Assembly (NCBI GenBank): GCA_004764695.1
Contig: SMSO01000034.1
Span: forward strand, 2,426,501-2,490,500
Reading direction: 5' to 3'
Origin: Schizochytrium sp. TIO01
Lineage: Eukaryota; Sar; Bigyra; Thraustochytrida; Thraustochytriidae
Length of the DNA: 64,000 nt
Part shown: one piece after another, positions 34,267-46,915 of the stretch
Layout of the letters: the number at the start of each line of letters is the position of its first letter
Numbering within the stretch: position 1 is the stretch's first letter
Notes under the pieces: generated by a model
The model's database searches: none
What the model was told of the DNA's origin: nothing
Seen by the model: only the letters and a program-made list of their open reading frames with translations
Program-made: the position numbers and the translations under genes

Positions 34267-36400
34267 AAATTTGTGCTCTATTTTTGAGGCATTCGCAACT
34301 TAGGCAAAAGGGTTCCAGTACCCTAAGCTTTGCAAAATAAGCTTCCATCTTTTATAACGCCACCGGTGTAAGGCTTGCATCATCAATGTATCCTGGCTCA
34401 TGAGCAACTCAAAACTTTAAAAGAATTCATACAATTGAAGCATAATAACGGCGTGGTTGTTTGAAAAAAAAAGAAAAAAAAAGTTATTGGGATTAAAAAC
34501 TATAGAGGTCTATATCATAAGTGTTTTGCTGTTGAACATCAATTTAATCATGTTATTTTAAGAGAGTGCATAGCATTGTTTGAAGATCAGGTTATTTATC
34601 TCAAGCGGCTTCGTTAAGGAATCATCTCGAAGAAACTCTATTATTGAAATATGTCAAAATGACGCCTCCACCTTCGTGAAAATGATGGGGCAAGTGGTGT
34701 TTTTCGAACTGGACATGCATAATAGTTATGTCGCGTAAGGTGTGATTTCCATTATCGATTTGTAATGCCATGCCTCACTCTATGTAGATATTGATCAACA
34801 GTGAGATACTTTAATCCTATTACTTTCATTTATTTATTTTAAAATACTAATCGTCGATGTTATATTTATAATTTTTTGAAATATGATGTACTTTCCTGCC
34901 AAAGTGCTCACGTTTTTTCAGCGTTACGCGCGTCCGGGCTCCTGGCAAGGCGTCGTGATGTTTGGTGTCTATCGAGGCTCAATGCTATCTTCTCGACTTC
35001 TGAACATGACACTCGATTCTCTACAATCACCATTGTGACCCTCGTGCGTAATATGAACTATAGCTTGACAATACTTGCATGGCGAGTGCAAACGTTTGGA
35101 CGATGTCTTGCATCTGGCAAGACCAGTCCTAAATGCTTTTTGCAGCGCATATAATCTTCACTTGCTTTTAAGTTCTCAAAACTTTTTATTTTAAAATTTG
35201 TTCCTTTTAATTGACTACGTAGAGATTCGCCGAGGCGAATACCGGCGTTCTTGAACCAAGACGACCTTTCCAAGCCAGCCACAAATTCAGACTAATGATG
35301 CTACTGCTGCCAGGCGATTATTAGTCGCGTCTTGCACTGCTGTGCCTGAACTTGTAAAGGTGCTATTGTGGCCCATTTGTAATTGAGGGATGGATTAATT
35401 GATAATAAATAGCTCTTATAAATCATTAAGTTAGGTACCATATCATCATTAACGGGGAAATGAAGTAGCAAAACTGATCAATGCGATATTTTAGGGATTG
35501 CGACAAGAGTATTTCGGAGCTCATCCTCAGCGCCTTCCATCATGTTGCACTCGACAAGAATGGAAGCTGGAAAATATATTCGAGCCTACGATAATCCATC
35601 ATTATCGTTATGATTATCATCCCATCAACATGCTTCCTTCGACTAGCATTATTAGTATCTGCAGATATAAGAGTCCTCGAGTATGCATCTTGCTCAAAAT
35701 TCTTGGGCCACGCTTGTTTGCCATTCACAGGACAGCTTGATAGTTTCTCCAGCTCTATTCGCTAACACGCAAACCCATTCGAAGCATGTTTTTGAGCCAA
35801 CATGAGTCACTGTCTCTAGTGATCAATCAATTCAATCTCTAAGGATAACTATCTTCGGATCGATCACCCTCTTCAACGATAGTTCTATACCGGTCCTGAC
35901 GAGGTACACACCCTAAAACAATTTTAATACTCTCTTCACTTCTACACAAGTGGAAACACGCAGCCTACATGCTAGGTTAGTGAGGAGTAAGTGATTTGGT
36001 CAATCCCTTTCTGTTAACTCAAGTCGCCTGTTTACAAAAGCCTTTTGTAGGCGCTCAGCATTCATTCAGCTTCTCAGGGTGGGAACCTCGTCCTTCTTCC
36101 TTATTTTTTAAATTAAATTGTAAAAAATGAAGAAGAGACAAGAAAAGATAGATGTTTGTGCTAAAACCTCGGGGCATAGTAACATATTAAGTAGTAGGCC
36201 GAGTTCCAACGAGGAGTTCAAGTTTGGGATTCCTTAAACTTGAAAGGCCTGGAGAGAGAGGACAAAAGGTACCAGTAGGTAGGCAGGCTTTTGAGTGAGT
36301 TTCTCCGGTGCTAAATTGGAGAACATTTCATCTTCTATCAGAGTAGGAGAGCAAATGAAATGATCTCGTATGGCCTCCACGCGATCTCCCTGTACCTAGA
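34266..36400. other. AT-rich intergenic stretch, no supported gene
   Basis: Open frames are 60-92 codons long and overlap on opposite strands (34876-35282, 35498-35740). None has recognisable protein features. Confidence 0.5.
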
Positions 36401-37600
36401 ACATCAAGCTACCATGCTCTGCCTTTCAATCGTCCTTGCCGTGCCCCACCCGGCGCCTTCGCACGAGACTTGAGCAGAATCTTTTCTTCAGGAGACGAAC
36501 CTCGAGGCGAGGAAAGGAGAGGTTCCTACCTACCTGCTACAGGTCGCGAAGACGAAACCTGACATGAAAGAAAAGGAATGGCAGGAAAAGCCAACCCACG
36601 TAAGCGTAAGCGGTGCTGCTCGCTTCGAGTATATTTGTGGGCCCTCAGGCACAATTCGCCGCCGCGAGCAGGTCGTGCGCTGCGAGGAGCCCTCGTGTGG
36701 CTCCTGGAGACGCCAAGCCACTCGCTGCCCTCGCCGCGAAAGAGCCTTTTTTCAAGCCAACATGGGCTTGGATTGGAATTTCTCCAACCTCAAGTGAACT
36801 ACAAAATTGTGCCATGGGCCCATGACGACGATGCCATTCCGCCGGGCGGCGTGACCAAAACACGGCTGTTCGGTCTCCTTTGGCAGCTCCAGCGGCAGAG
36901 CCTCCAAGTCCGTCTCGAGGCATCGCTGCTAGTGCTAGAAAGCAGCTGTGATGGCCGCTTCGAGAGCGTCTCCTTAGGATCCCTTCTTCCTGAGGCCTTT
37001 CCTCCGAGTGTTGGACCAGGAACTCGCGCATTCGTGAGTTCGCTTCCCTCGCTCGCGCCAAAACTCAGGCCGGCAAGCGTCTGGGCGTCGAGCATGAAGT
37101 AGCCCGACACCGGCAGCACGTTGAGCGAGGCCGGTGTCGATCGATCCCTGTCCGCAAAGAAGCCCGAGTTCGAGTTTGGCTTTGCCGCTTCGTCGCCTTC
37201 GAAGACGGACGAATTTGAAATTTGAAATTTGAAATTCTCTGGAAATTTGAAATTTCAAATTTGTTGAACTTAAAAAATAAAAAATAAAAACAGAGACGAT
37301 AGATTTCTTTTCGTCGAAAAAGAAAATGACCTTCAACATTCAAACGAGGATCTTCGAGGAGGCCCACTTCAAGTTCAGGCAACTTCGAACCTTGGCAGAC
37401 CTACGGAAAGACCTCCGGAGAACTCCGGGCGTGGGCTGAGGTTCCCGAGGATCGCACCCGCCGGTCTGCCAGATGCGGCGGTGGTCTCTCTCTCTCCGCC
37501 AGCGAGGCCCGTGCCCAGGTGCGAAGCAGGAATGAGAAAGCGCTGCCAGCTCGCAGCTGTAAAATCGGTCGATCACCATTTCTAAATTACAAAACAGATT
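36401..37600. other. GC-richer segment with overlapping open frames, possible gene remnant
   Basis: Base composition is visibly richer in G and C than the flanks. Long frames are open on both strands: 36578-37102 (+, 174 codons from an ATG), 36645-37061 (-) and a minus-strand frame open from about 37250 down to 36799. High GC alone makes stops rarer, so none is called. An internal run of GAAATTT units at about 37205-37260 forms tandem and inverted repeats. It could be a decayed gene, an inserted fragment or a CpG-rich regulatory segment. Confidence 0.3.
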
Positions 37601-37626
37601 CTGTTCAAAGTTTTGCAGTTAAAATC

Positions 37627-37669
37627 TTTTTTCTTTTTCTTTTTCTTTTTCTTTTTCTTTTTCTTTTTT
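37627..37669 (+). repeat. (CTTTTT)n hexanucleotide repeat
   Basis: About seven copies of CTTTTT; read on the minus strand it gives a poly-lysine frame that is an artefact. Confidence 0.9.
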
Positions 37670-39590
37670 AAAATCGAATTAAAAACCTCCAAAGAAAGAA
37701 GAAAACGTCGGAGATACTTGAGAAAAGCTTTTCTCTCCTTCTTTCTCGAGGGAAAAAGAGCGCATAATACAACGAGTAAACAATGAGGGAACAAAGAGAG
37801 CGAGCGAGCTAAGGTCTGAGCGTGGGAGGCGCGGGCTCTCCCACGCGCACGCCAGAGGCAGCCGGCAGCTCGAGTAAAACGCCAGGCTGTTGAGCCGGCG
37901 CAGCGATTTAAAACTCTGGGGTACATACCTACCTGAGGCTTCTTTCTCTTCGTGTCTGTGGGTTAAGCTCTTGCGATCGTTGGTCTCGCCTCTTGGCCGG
38001 AATTGATGATCTTCGCTCTTTCATTCCATTTACTCATTTCGAGCTTAGATCTGAGGCTCATTGACCTCGTAAATAGTTGCTAGGAAGTCGTTCGAAGTGA
38101 GCCAACGGAATGGATCACTTCGCAGATGTCCCTAGCTCGCAAAGTTTGCCACGATCCTGTTTTCCTTCCTGCCGCCAGCAAGGCTACGGCTACGTCCTCT
38201 TATCCTTCTTTAAGTTGATAGCATCTATCATGTGGGCTTGGAAGAGGTTACCTTGTCTCGGCAGTACCTAGGTACTTTTCGAACCAGCGATTCACGACGA
38301 GATAAAGGTATTCAAGATTAAGATTGTTGATCATCCGACTCGAGTGATATTCTCTTTGAGGCAAACTCACTGCATTTTACTTGTTTCCCTCTGTTTGGCT
38401 GTTGTACGAGATGCATGCATGTTACGGTGTTATTAGTGCTGTTGCCCCTGCTGACAAGTCCTCATGTGCCTACCTATCAGTTTTGTTGCCGTTAGCGTCA
38501 CGATCTGAAGCAGCAGTACGGTACTTTTTCCTGAACCAGAATAACATGACAGAGACGGTGACTGTAACTTGACGGCTACAATGGATGGTGCCAAGGGCAC
38601 TGTAACGATCTGACAATCTCCAAGGGCTAGCTTCGCTAGGATCTTAATCCTCGGTAATCTTTGCCAAGGACACTTCTAAATTCGCAAGTTTCACATTTAA
38701 ATCTCTACCTTCGCCAGCGACAAACACCAATGGCGAGGTAGAAAACGGTCCCAAGAGCCTGAACAGATCTATTCAGTGTACCACGGCCCAAGCAAATACA
38801 TGCTCACGGCCCACTCACACGGCCGGCATCCTCATATCTTCAGAATTCCTCATAGGTCTTTACTTGTGTAATTCTGGGCAATCGCAAGCTATTTGTCCTT
38901 GCAAACTTTAAGTTTCTGTGCATCCACCTGATGCAAGATTCTACTTTCAACGCTCATTTGTTCAAGAGGATCTTGGCCCGCCCCAGGGACTTGAACTACA
39001 TTCTTACCCGCCCACCAGTCGTTGCGTTGCCCTGCTCTCGAGTCATGACATTTCACGAGGCAAGCGTTGTTTTGCTGAGAACGCACTTACATGAATCTGG
39101 ACCTGGGACCTTTTGGCGGCTGCACTTGCGATGGGAGATGCAGATTTTCGAGCGAAAGCTGGAGCGGCTCGGATCATTTCCGCGAGAGCCACCGCTATCT
39201 TGAGCTTCTGCATGCCAATTTCTAACTCTGCCTCGATATTCCAGAGCTATGCAGGGCTGGAAAGCGGCACTTGAAGCAGCTTCGCAGGGTGCGGCGGTCA
39301 GGACTTGCATCCGCCAAGGGTGGCGAGGAGCCAAACGATGTGTACCGTCCATTACTCTGTTGAGGCGACGGTTTATCTTCGAGTTCTCCTCATTATTTGA
39401 TTTTCAACATTGTTATTATCATTATTTTGTATTTGAACTAACTAACTAAATAAATAAATAAACAGATAAACAAGTACAAGCGCCGCACGTGCACGCTTCA
39501 TAGTGTCTGGTATTATTATATATAATGATTATCTTAATTTTAATCTTAATTTTGGTTCTATTTTTTAATTTTAAGAAAAAAGGGAAAAAA

Positions 39591-39613
39591 AGAGAGAGAG
39601 AGAGAGAGAGAGA
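39591..39613 (+). repeat. (AG)n dinucleotide repeat
   Basis: About 11 AG units in intergenic DNA. Confidence 0.9.
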
Positions 39614-40681
39614 CTTACATTTTTGTGGGTTGTGTACTATCTGCGTTAAAACAAAAGTAAAAGTTTTAAAAGGAATATCCTTGCATCTTCTCCTTCTTTA
39701 TGTGCTAAATTAGTTACACTGACAGACTTTGAAGAGAGCCCGAGGTAATAACCAAACGTAGTCCGGTAAGCTTGGGCTGGCTCGATTTACGAGTGTTGCT
39801 AAACAAGCGGAATCTAACACAACAACAGCAGATAATTGTGTTGCAGCAGGCACTTTAAAAAAAGGTGAAAGAAGAGGGCGAACGGGAGAATAAAAAATAA
39901 AAAAGTAAAAAAAATGATGCCATATACATTTTCATAGGCATTCCGTTTTGATATTTTAAGCCAAAACAATTGTAGCACAACAGACTTGCGCAGTATGTTT
40001 GCATCTTCGAATATGGCAAATATACCATCGGAGCCCAGATTCTGACGTTCTTTCAAGCCTGGTGTGCTAACGTGTTATTACGTGCGGGCTCTACTCCAAT
40101 GGTCGTGTCGGCATTTCCTTCGCATCTGAGACAAAACGAAAACTATCTCTAGAGGTTACTATGAGGAAGGAAAGGGTTAACATTTTCAATCTTAATTTTT
40201 TGTCAAGAATAACTAACAATGAAAACTTGCAGCAGAAGAGGGCTTATCTAACGACGAATCAGGGCTCCAAGCTCTTTCGATTCCAAGTCAAGTTGGCTGC
40301 GAACCAGCAATGTCATCGCCGGCTAAGATCAAATGCAAACTCGAAAGTCTTTTGCATCACCGGAGTTACCGGAGCTTCGCACGCCAATCACTCCGAGCCT
40401 GCCCCACAACCGCCATGATTCAGAACCGAAGCTGCCTCAATGCTAATCTCATAAATCTCCTTTAGTTAGGTTGTAGTACACAATGCAAAATGTATAATGC
40501 AGAGCATTATACCACCTTACTCGCCGCTGGGAAGCAGGTCAGCCTGAAGAGAGGACATACTGGCGACTGAGACTGGCCAGAGGGCACTCGCTGCTGGCTG
40601 ATTTATCTGCCTCTGCCGAGCCTGCCGGCGTTTCGGGCGAGCCATTGGGGTCATCGACTGGACGCGAGGAGCGAAGAGATG

Positions 40682-40682
<1 letters not shown>

Positions 40683-40721
<39 letters not shown>
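40683..40721 (+). repeat. (CTTG)n tetranucleotide repeat
   Basis: About nine to ten copies of CTTG in intergenic DNA. The unit is not a multiple of three, so the open frames it creates on both strands are artefacts. Confidence 0.9.
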
Positions 40722-40723
<2 letters not shown>

Positions 40724-42954
40724 TCCTGTGCTGCTTCTTGCCTAACGTTTTATTTGCGAGTGCCAATCAAATCTTGGTTCACAAAAAATAATATAAAAAA
40801 TAAAAAATACAGCCAGGCTGAAGCCGGAGGAAGTGGCTTATGCTCAAACGAGCACTCGGCTGTCACTCTCTAGAGCCCGATATCCTGTATTGCAGAGGCT
40901 TAGATCCCTCCAAGCTTCAAGCTTTGCAGGCTTGCGGAAGCGACATATATTTTTCGTTATTTTTTATTGTTACGTATTTTAGCCTTTAATTGAAAGAAAC
41001 TAATCGTCTTCAATTTATAATTTAATTGATTAAAAGAAAAAGAAAAAGAAAAAGTGAAAAAGAAAAAGTAGAGAGGTAAAGCCGGAGCCCCCGAAGAGCA
41101 TGAGCTTGTGCTTGAGCTTGAGCTAGGCCGCCTCCATAAACTATGACGAACTAATCACCGGTGTGTCGAACCCTCTGGAGTGCCTGACCTCCTCTCTCCT
41201 GGTTTATTCGTTTATCTGCTTACTCGTTCGTTCATAGGTTTTCCCCATCATCCACGTGGCTCTTGGTGACTGCCTTGGCACACTCCCTCGCATGCGAAGA
41301 GTGTTGAGTCGTTGTGTACCATCAAGACTTCGATTCAACTTCCAGTCCCAGTAGTAGCTCTGACTTAGGCACGCACGTGAACAAGTCATTGCACGCACGT
41401 GAATAAGTCATTTGTAAATAGATCGCGATCGTAAATCGTCGTCACCGGTACTCTGGCTGCCTTATAAGAGCGATCAAATTGCAAATTGAGGGCTGCCAAG
41501 TTCATGCAGACTTGGTAGAGACTTTGGGCACGCGGCGGCGGAGTTTGGTCAATCGGGCGCTTGAGCGATTTTGCTCGAGGCGAAGAATTTTGCTTTGCTT
41601 GACGCTCTCGTTTCGTTTGACGATCAGAGATTTGGTATTCGCAACCAGGAAGCAAATCGTTGTTTGCATCGCTGGAATCAAGCGCGATTCTCCGTCAAGC
41701 GCGATGCGAGGAGGGCGTAGGGTATGTGGGCAGGCAGGCAGGCAGCGTGCGGCTTCAATCGAGCTTCGAGCTCAAGTTGGCGGGAGACATCCATCGAACC
41801 AGCGCGCCCGCGAGGTTGAGATTGAATGGTCAACTTCGTAAGTATGTTTGCGAGAGTCGATTTTCATTTGCTGTCTGAATGGGAGAGGTGTGCACCGTCG
41901 CATTTCTTTCGCGCAGCAAACATTTTTTGTTTTGGAATTTTTTGTTTTTGTATTTCTTGCTTTTCTAATTCTCTTATTGTTTTAGAATATGATCATACGT
42001 TTGTACTTTAACATTATTGTTTCACTTTTTTGTTTTTTATATTCACATGTATTTATATGTGTGCCATTGTCTTTCTTCAAAGCCTTCTTCCATAGAGTAG
42101 AAGACGGGTCGGATAATCGTTGAGAATTCAGATCTCGCCAGATGCGCGCAAGAGAAGTTTTGCCGACACTGGCAAGTCTACTCACAGCCACATATCTGTG
42201 CACGTGCCAATCAGTTGAGAAAGCAAAACTATGAAGCGAAGGTTTCGAAAGCTGAAAAGAACTCGGGAAAATATTTTGCAAAGAAAATACTTACCAACAG
42301 CACTTAAGAATAGGAAAAAGAAAAGAAAAAGCCGCAGCTCAACAATAGTGCTTTTAGCTATTCTGTAAAAAATGAAAATAAGATAAAATAAATAACAAGA
42401 TTAAGCTCGCTTCTCCCGGGGCCTCAGCTAAAAGCGAGTTGGTCCACATAACTACATTGATGCTACAGCCAGCGCTCGGGCTGAATATTCCAGCAATCGC
42501 GCGAGACATGGCCTTGCTCAAGTCGAAACAAACGGAAAAACTCACACTCAGTGATAACGCTCGAGCACGCAGAACTGGCGATTCGGAAGTGACAATCAAT
42601 CGATCTCTTTTTTTACCTTTTTAATTTTATTTTACTTTACTTTTTATTTACTTATAATATATCAGCCAATAGTGGGCTCCTCTGGCACGCGCTCGACGGA
42701 GCACTTTTATTAATACATTATAGCCCAAACAATAGCACTCACATGCGCCCACGCACACCAAAGTTTCGGAAAGTCTCGACGAGCTCTAGCAAATCCAGAA
42801 CTCGGAAACATTCTCATCACAATTTAGCAGGGCCTAGAAGTCCTCGTGCGTTTTGCGAAGTATCGGGTTGTCATATAAAGCTTTGAGTTGTGAAAGCGGA
42901 GTCAGTACTATTTACTTGGAGCAAGGGCGAACATAGGTGTCAGGGTGCACCACA

Positions 42955-45900
42955 ATGGACCCTCGAAAAGGGGCTGGGTTCGTGCAAGAGCTTGTATGCG
43001 AGGCCTCGAAATTGCTCAAAGGAGCAACCACATGTCATCGACGAGCAGCACATCTTGATGAAGTGCTTGCCATCCTGGCGGAGGAGCTCACGAAGCTAAA
43101 TGAGGACAACCGTGGCGTGGATATATCACTTGTTGAATCAGGTGTACGTGAGTTTGTGACAGAAATCCGGCCACATGTTGGAGAGCAACAAGGTGAAGTC
43201 TCACAAATCATTCGTCTTATGAACACGAGGCAAACGAGGTTTGCGCTCTCAGATGCTGAAAAACGCATCCGCAACACAATGAACATTTGTCAGATCGAGC
43301 CTACCTTGGCGCTAAGTCTCGACGATGCGGATGACATCGATCTAAGCGATGCTAGTGATGACTCCGCACAGCTTCTATCTATTCTCGAAGGTTTGCAGGA
43401 AGAAAATAAGATTGGAGAAGAATATTTGACAATCATCATCGACCTTTGCCGGGAAGATACGATGGTAGACTTTGATGCGATGCTTGATGGTCTTGCTGGA
43501 TCTCGCAGACAGCGACAGGCAGTAGAAAAACTTGCAACCTACCTGCTGCTGAGGCAAGAATCCGAAATCGCGTCTTTGTCTCCAGAGAGTGTGACTGTCA
43601 ATGAACCGATCGAAGTTCTTGGCCAAGGCCATTTTGGTCAGGTTCTTGCTGGTGTTCTGCAAGGCCCGAACGGTCGCAAAATTGATGTAGCAATCAAACA
43701 CATTCTTCCGTCTCGCGATCGACTTCAGCTCAAGGAGCAAAAGGCACTCATCACTGAAGCAGAACATTGGCGCGGCTTACAGCACCCGAACATTGTGTGC
43801 TTGCTGGGAACTTGTATTTTGCACAAGCGTCTTCAACTTATTATGGATAGATGTGACCTTTCTCTTGACGAGTTACTTTATGATACTGATGTGGCAAACT
43901 CTAATCCCCTGACTATGGAAGGCAAAGAAACCATTCTACGGGGAATGGCTCGAGGTCTCGATTACTTGCACAGCCAAGGCATTATTCACCGTGACTTGAA
44001 GCCTGCAAATGTCATGCTTAGCAAAGACCTTGGGCTTGTTAAGCTCACAGATTTTGGTTTAGCCACACACACACTCCCCAACATGAGCATTGCAGAAAAT
44101 ACCATCACCGTCGGCACTCCTGTATACATGGCCCCGGAAATTATTCACCCACCAGCTCGCTGGACAACTCGTGCAGATATTTACTCCTACGGCTTGATTA
44201 TGTGGGAAATCTATCACGGAGAATCTCCTTTCGGACGAATGACGTCCACCTCTGACCTTGAACAAAGAGTATTAAATGGTGACCGGCCTGTCATTTCAGA
44301 TGAACTCAATCTTCCAGCATGGGTCAAACAAACCATTAAACAATGCTGGCAGCATGTACCCGAAGACCGCCCTCACGCCGTGGACATTTTGAAAAAGTTA
44401 GAGTCTAATGGTGTTCGTTCTCGGCGCTCCACAAAAATTATTCGCGGAATTGTTTCTACCTTGGCTCGCACCAGAAGCCGCGGAAGTACCACTTTAGATT
44501 CAAAGGCGGGTATTGTACAAGAGGTACAAGGCCTTCTGCGCGACTTAACGGAAGGTGACGTTTCCGACGATCTTCTCCCAACACTCAGGGGTATCCAGCA
44601 AGCTTTGGAGAAAGAGCGGATGGCTGGGAATGGCAGCGAAGAACTCCGCACAGAAGTACGAAGCCGCGGTATTCTAATTCAAGTCCGCGGCATTCTCGAA
44701 AATGAATCCCACGAAGTTGAAACCTATACACAGGCTTTGCTTGTACTTCGTGATGCGTTGACTGGTACCAATGCACTTCCATTCCGCGAGGCAGCTGTGC
44801 AATCATACCACATGGGTGAAGCGGTTATCAACCTAATGCAACGATTTCGTGAGGATGGTGACCTTCAAGCAGCAGCATGCAGTGTCCTTGCATATCTTGC
44901 CTTTTCGCTAGAAGAAAACATGGAGATCCTTGGTCATCGCTTGAAGGTTGGTAATGATATTGTAGCTGCTATGGATAACCATCGCGAGAACCAGGATGTA
45001 CAAGAAGCAGCTTTGGAGGCCGTATACTATCTTTCTGTGAATGAAGAAAACCGTCAACGTCTTGTACATGAGTTAACCATCGGCGAGAAAATAATGACTG
45101 CAATGAAGACACACCCGGATAATGCAAGCCTTCAAGAATATGCATGCGGAGCAATTGCAAATCTTGCTGTTGACGAACAAAATCGCGAGATTCTTGTTCG
45201 TGTGCGCCATGCAGGAGAAGAAATTATAAAGGCCATGGAGACCCACATTGACCATGCCGGAGTTCAGGAAAAAGCATGTGGTGCAATTTGGAATATGGCA
45301 TACAACGAAAGCAACTGTGACTTTCTTGGTCAGAACCTCCATATTGGCGTTGAAATACTTGCCTCTATGCAGGCTCATCGAACCAATCCTGGTGTACAGC
45401 GAATGGCATGTGGCGCGATTGCTACCTTGTGTGACAATGAGCGAAATCAAATTACCTTTGGCCAGGAGCTGCACGCCGGAAATGAAATACAGGCAGCTAT
45501 GAGGGAGCATGTCAATAACCCCGCAATTCAGGAGCAAGCATGCAGGGCTATCTGGAAACTGGCTTGCAATGAGCGTAATCGTGAGATTTTGGGTCAACAG
45601 CTGAACATTGGCGCTGAGATCGTTGCAGCTATGCGAACACAACGCAGCAGTGTTTCTGTTCAAGAAAAGGCATGCGGTGCGATATGGCAGCTTGCCGAAA
45701 ATGAACATAATCAGGGAACTCTTGGGCAGCAGCTCAAGGTTGGAACTGAAATTGTTGCAGCTATGAAAAGACATCGTGCCAGCGCAGAAGTTCAAAAGGC
45801 TGCATGCAGTGCTCTTGCAAGCCTTGCAGCAAATGACCGAAACAAAGAAATTCTTGGTCAAGAGTTAAACGCAGGCAAGGAAATTATTGCAGCGATGCAA

Positions 45901-46089
45901 GCACATCGTGCAAACGCTGCTGTACAGGAGGAAGCTTGCAGTGCACTCACAAATCTTGCTCTGAACGGATCGGTAAAGACACTTCTACGACGCCAAAGTG
46001 CTGCTCAAGAAGTCAAGCTTGCCCACGAGCGATTTCCCTCGCTTGAGCCAGCGAAAAGAGCCCACTCAAAACTCAAGTCCTTTTTCTGA
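42955..46089 (+). CDS. Helical-bundle / active-looking TKL kinase / 9 armadillo repeats (paralogue 3)
   Basis: 1044 codons from ATG 42955 (the frame is open upstream only from a GTG at 42937). Residues 1-115 match the N-terminal helical bundle of the two paralogues (TCHRRAAHL). The kinase domain at about 218-475 keeps every catalytic element: GQGHFG 223-228, VAIK lysine 248, HRDLKPAN 345-352, DFG 366-368 and APE 393-395. By family knowledge this should be an active Ser/Thr kinase of the TKL group. A shared linker leads to nine armadillo-like repeats (about 635-1030, core ACGAIWxLAxNExN) and a short C-terminal helix that ends like the paralogues (ERFPSLEPAKRAHSKL). Intronless, same orientation, 12 kb from paralogue 2. 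A natural hypothesis is that it phosphorylates or heteromerises with the two pseudokinase paralogues; nothing here proves it. Confidence 0.93.
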   Translation: MDPRKGAGFVQELVCEASKLLKGATTCHRRAAHLDEVLAILAEELTKLNEDNRGVDISLVESGVREFVTEIRPHVGEQQGEVSQIIRLMNTRQTRFALSDAEKRIRNTMNICQIEPTLALSLDDADDIDLSDASDDSAQLLSILEGLQEENKIGEEYLTIIIDLCREDTMVDFDAMLDGLAGSRRQRQAVEKLATYLLLRQESEIASLSPESVTVNEPIEVLGQGHFGQVLAGVLQGPNGRKIDVAIKHILPSRDRLQLKEQKALITEAEHWRGLQHPNIVCLLGTCILHKRLQLIMDRCDLSLDELLYDTDVANSNPLTMEGKETILRGMARGLDYLHSQGIIHRDLKPANVMLSKDLGLVKLTDFGLATHTLPNMSIAENTITVGTPVYMAPEIIHPPARWTTRADIYSYGLIMWEIYHGESPFGRMTSTSDLEQRVLNGDRPVISDELNLPAWVKQTIKQCWQHVPEDRPHAVDILKKLESNGVRSRRSTKIIRGIVSTLARTRSRGSTTLDSKAGIVQEVQGLLRDLTEGDVSDDLLPTLRGIQQALEKERMAGNGSEELRTEVRSRGILIQVRGILENESHEVETYTQALLVLRDALTGTNALPFREAAVQSYHMGEAVINLMQRFREDGDLQAAACSVLAYLAFSLEENMEILGHRLKVGNDIVAAMDNHRENQDVQEAALEAVYYLSVNEENRQRLVHELTIGEKIMTAMKTHPDNASLQEYACGAIANLAVDEQNREILVRVRHAGEEIIKAMETHIDHAGVQEKACGAIWNMAYNESNCDFLGQNLHIGVEILASMQAHRTNPGVQRMACGAIATLCDNERNQITFGQELHAGNEIQAAMREHVNNPAIQEQACRAIWKLACNERNREILGQQLNIGAEIVAAMRTQRSSVSVQEKACGAIWQLAENEHNQGTLGQQLKVGTEIVAAMKRHRASAEVQKAACSALASLAANDRNKEILGQELNAGKEIIAAMQAHRANAAVQEEACSALTNLALNGSVKTLLRRQSAAQEVKLAHERFPSLEPAKRAHSKLKSFF

Positions 46090-46915
46090 GCATATAGATA
46101 TTGGGTGTTGCTCCATGTTATTTACACACACCTTCAACTTGAACATTATATGATTTTTATTAGTTCTCGTATATCTCAGCTCTACCACAGCTGTGAAATG
46201 CGGGAACAGACCCTCCTCGTGCGAAGTAGTCGAATTTTGCTAATCTTTGATCCTGTATGCATGGCAACGGAAGACTTCTTTAATTCGAGACGTATCACCA
46301 TCTTTTTTGTTTTATTAGATTGCAGTCGTAGATTTGTTATTTTCTTTTTAGTTATCAATCTTTACCTCATTAAAGTTCTTAATCGGAGTCATCAATCTCT
46401 TATGTATGCTCAAATCTGGATTTATTTCTGCATCAATTGGAAACTGTTTTTTTAGTAAGAATGACTATAAAATCTTTCGAATGTGTTTTATTGCCCTTTG
46501 GCCATAGAAGGGTGTGTATGTGGTGAACTAGTGCTTTGAAGCTCTACTCGGTTCATTTCGTCCAACCAAAACTTCTGCAGTATTGGATTTTTGAAGTCAT
46601 TCCCTCGCTACACATTCAAAAGGATAGGAGCACATTTGAAAACATTTTGTTGAAATAAACTGTAGAGAGCCACACCTTTCTTAATGATTTCTGAAAGCTT
46701 CTGTTCAAGTGACCGCATCCTCTCTTATCTACTCTTTCAAATAAACAAACAAACAAACAAACAAACAAACAAACAAACAAACAAATTGATTCTAGGTGGC
46801 GATCTATTTAAAATGTGTAACTAGCAGATAACAGAGGGTTGTTTCATTTGTTCAAGGAATGTCAGCGCTTTGGACATCACTGTGTTCAGCAAACTCATCT
46901 TTGTAGTGAAGAACT
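46090..46915. other. Convergent intergenic region
   Basis: Lies between the 3' ends of kinase paralogue 3 (+) and the membrane protein gene (-). It holds an (AAAC)n repeat and an AT-rich 116-codon frame (46105-46455) that looks like 3'-flanking sequence rather than a gene. Confidence 0.5.
46742..46784 (+). repeat. (AAAC)n tetranucleotide repeat
   Basis: About ten copies of AAAC between convergent genes. Confidence 0.9.

Larger units (their letters stand above)
37601..42954. other. Repeat-rich intergenic stretch upstream of kinase paralogue 3
   Basis: About 5.3 kb with several simple repeats (listed separately) and no supported gene. Open frames at 38889-39449 and 41386-41878 overlap on both strands without motifs. 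Confidence 0.5.

Noticed and set aside
37582-37926. 114-codon minus-strand frame with a poly-lysine tract
   Set aside because: The lysine run comes from the (CTTTTT)n repeat, and the rest shows no protein features.
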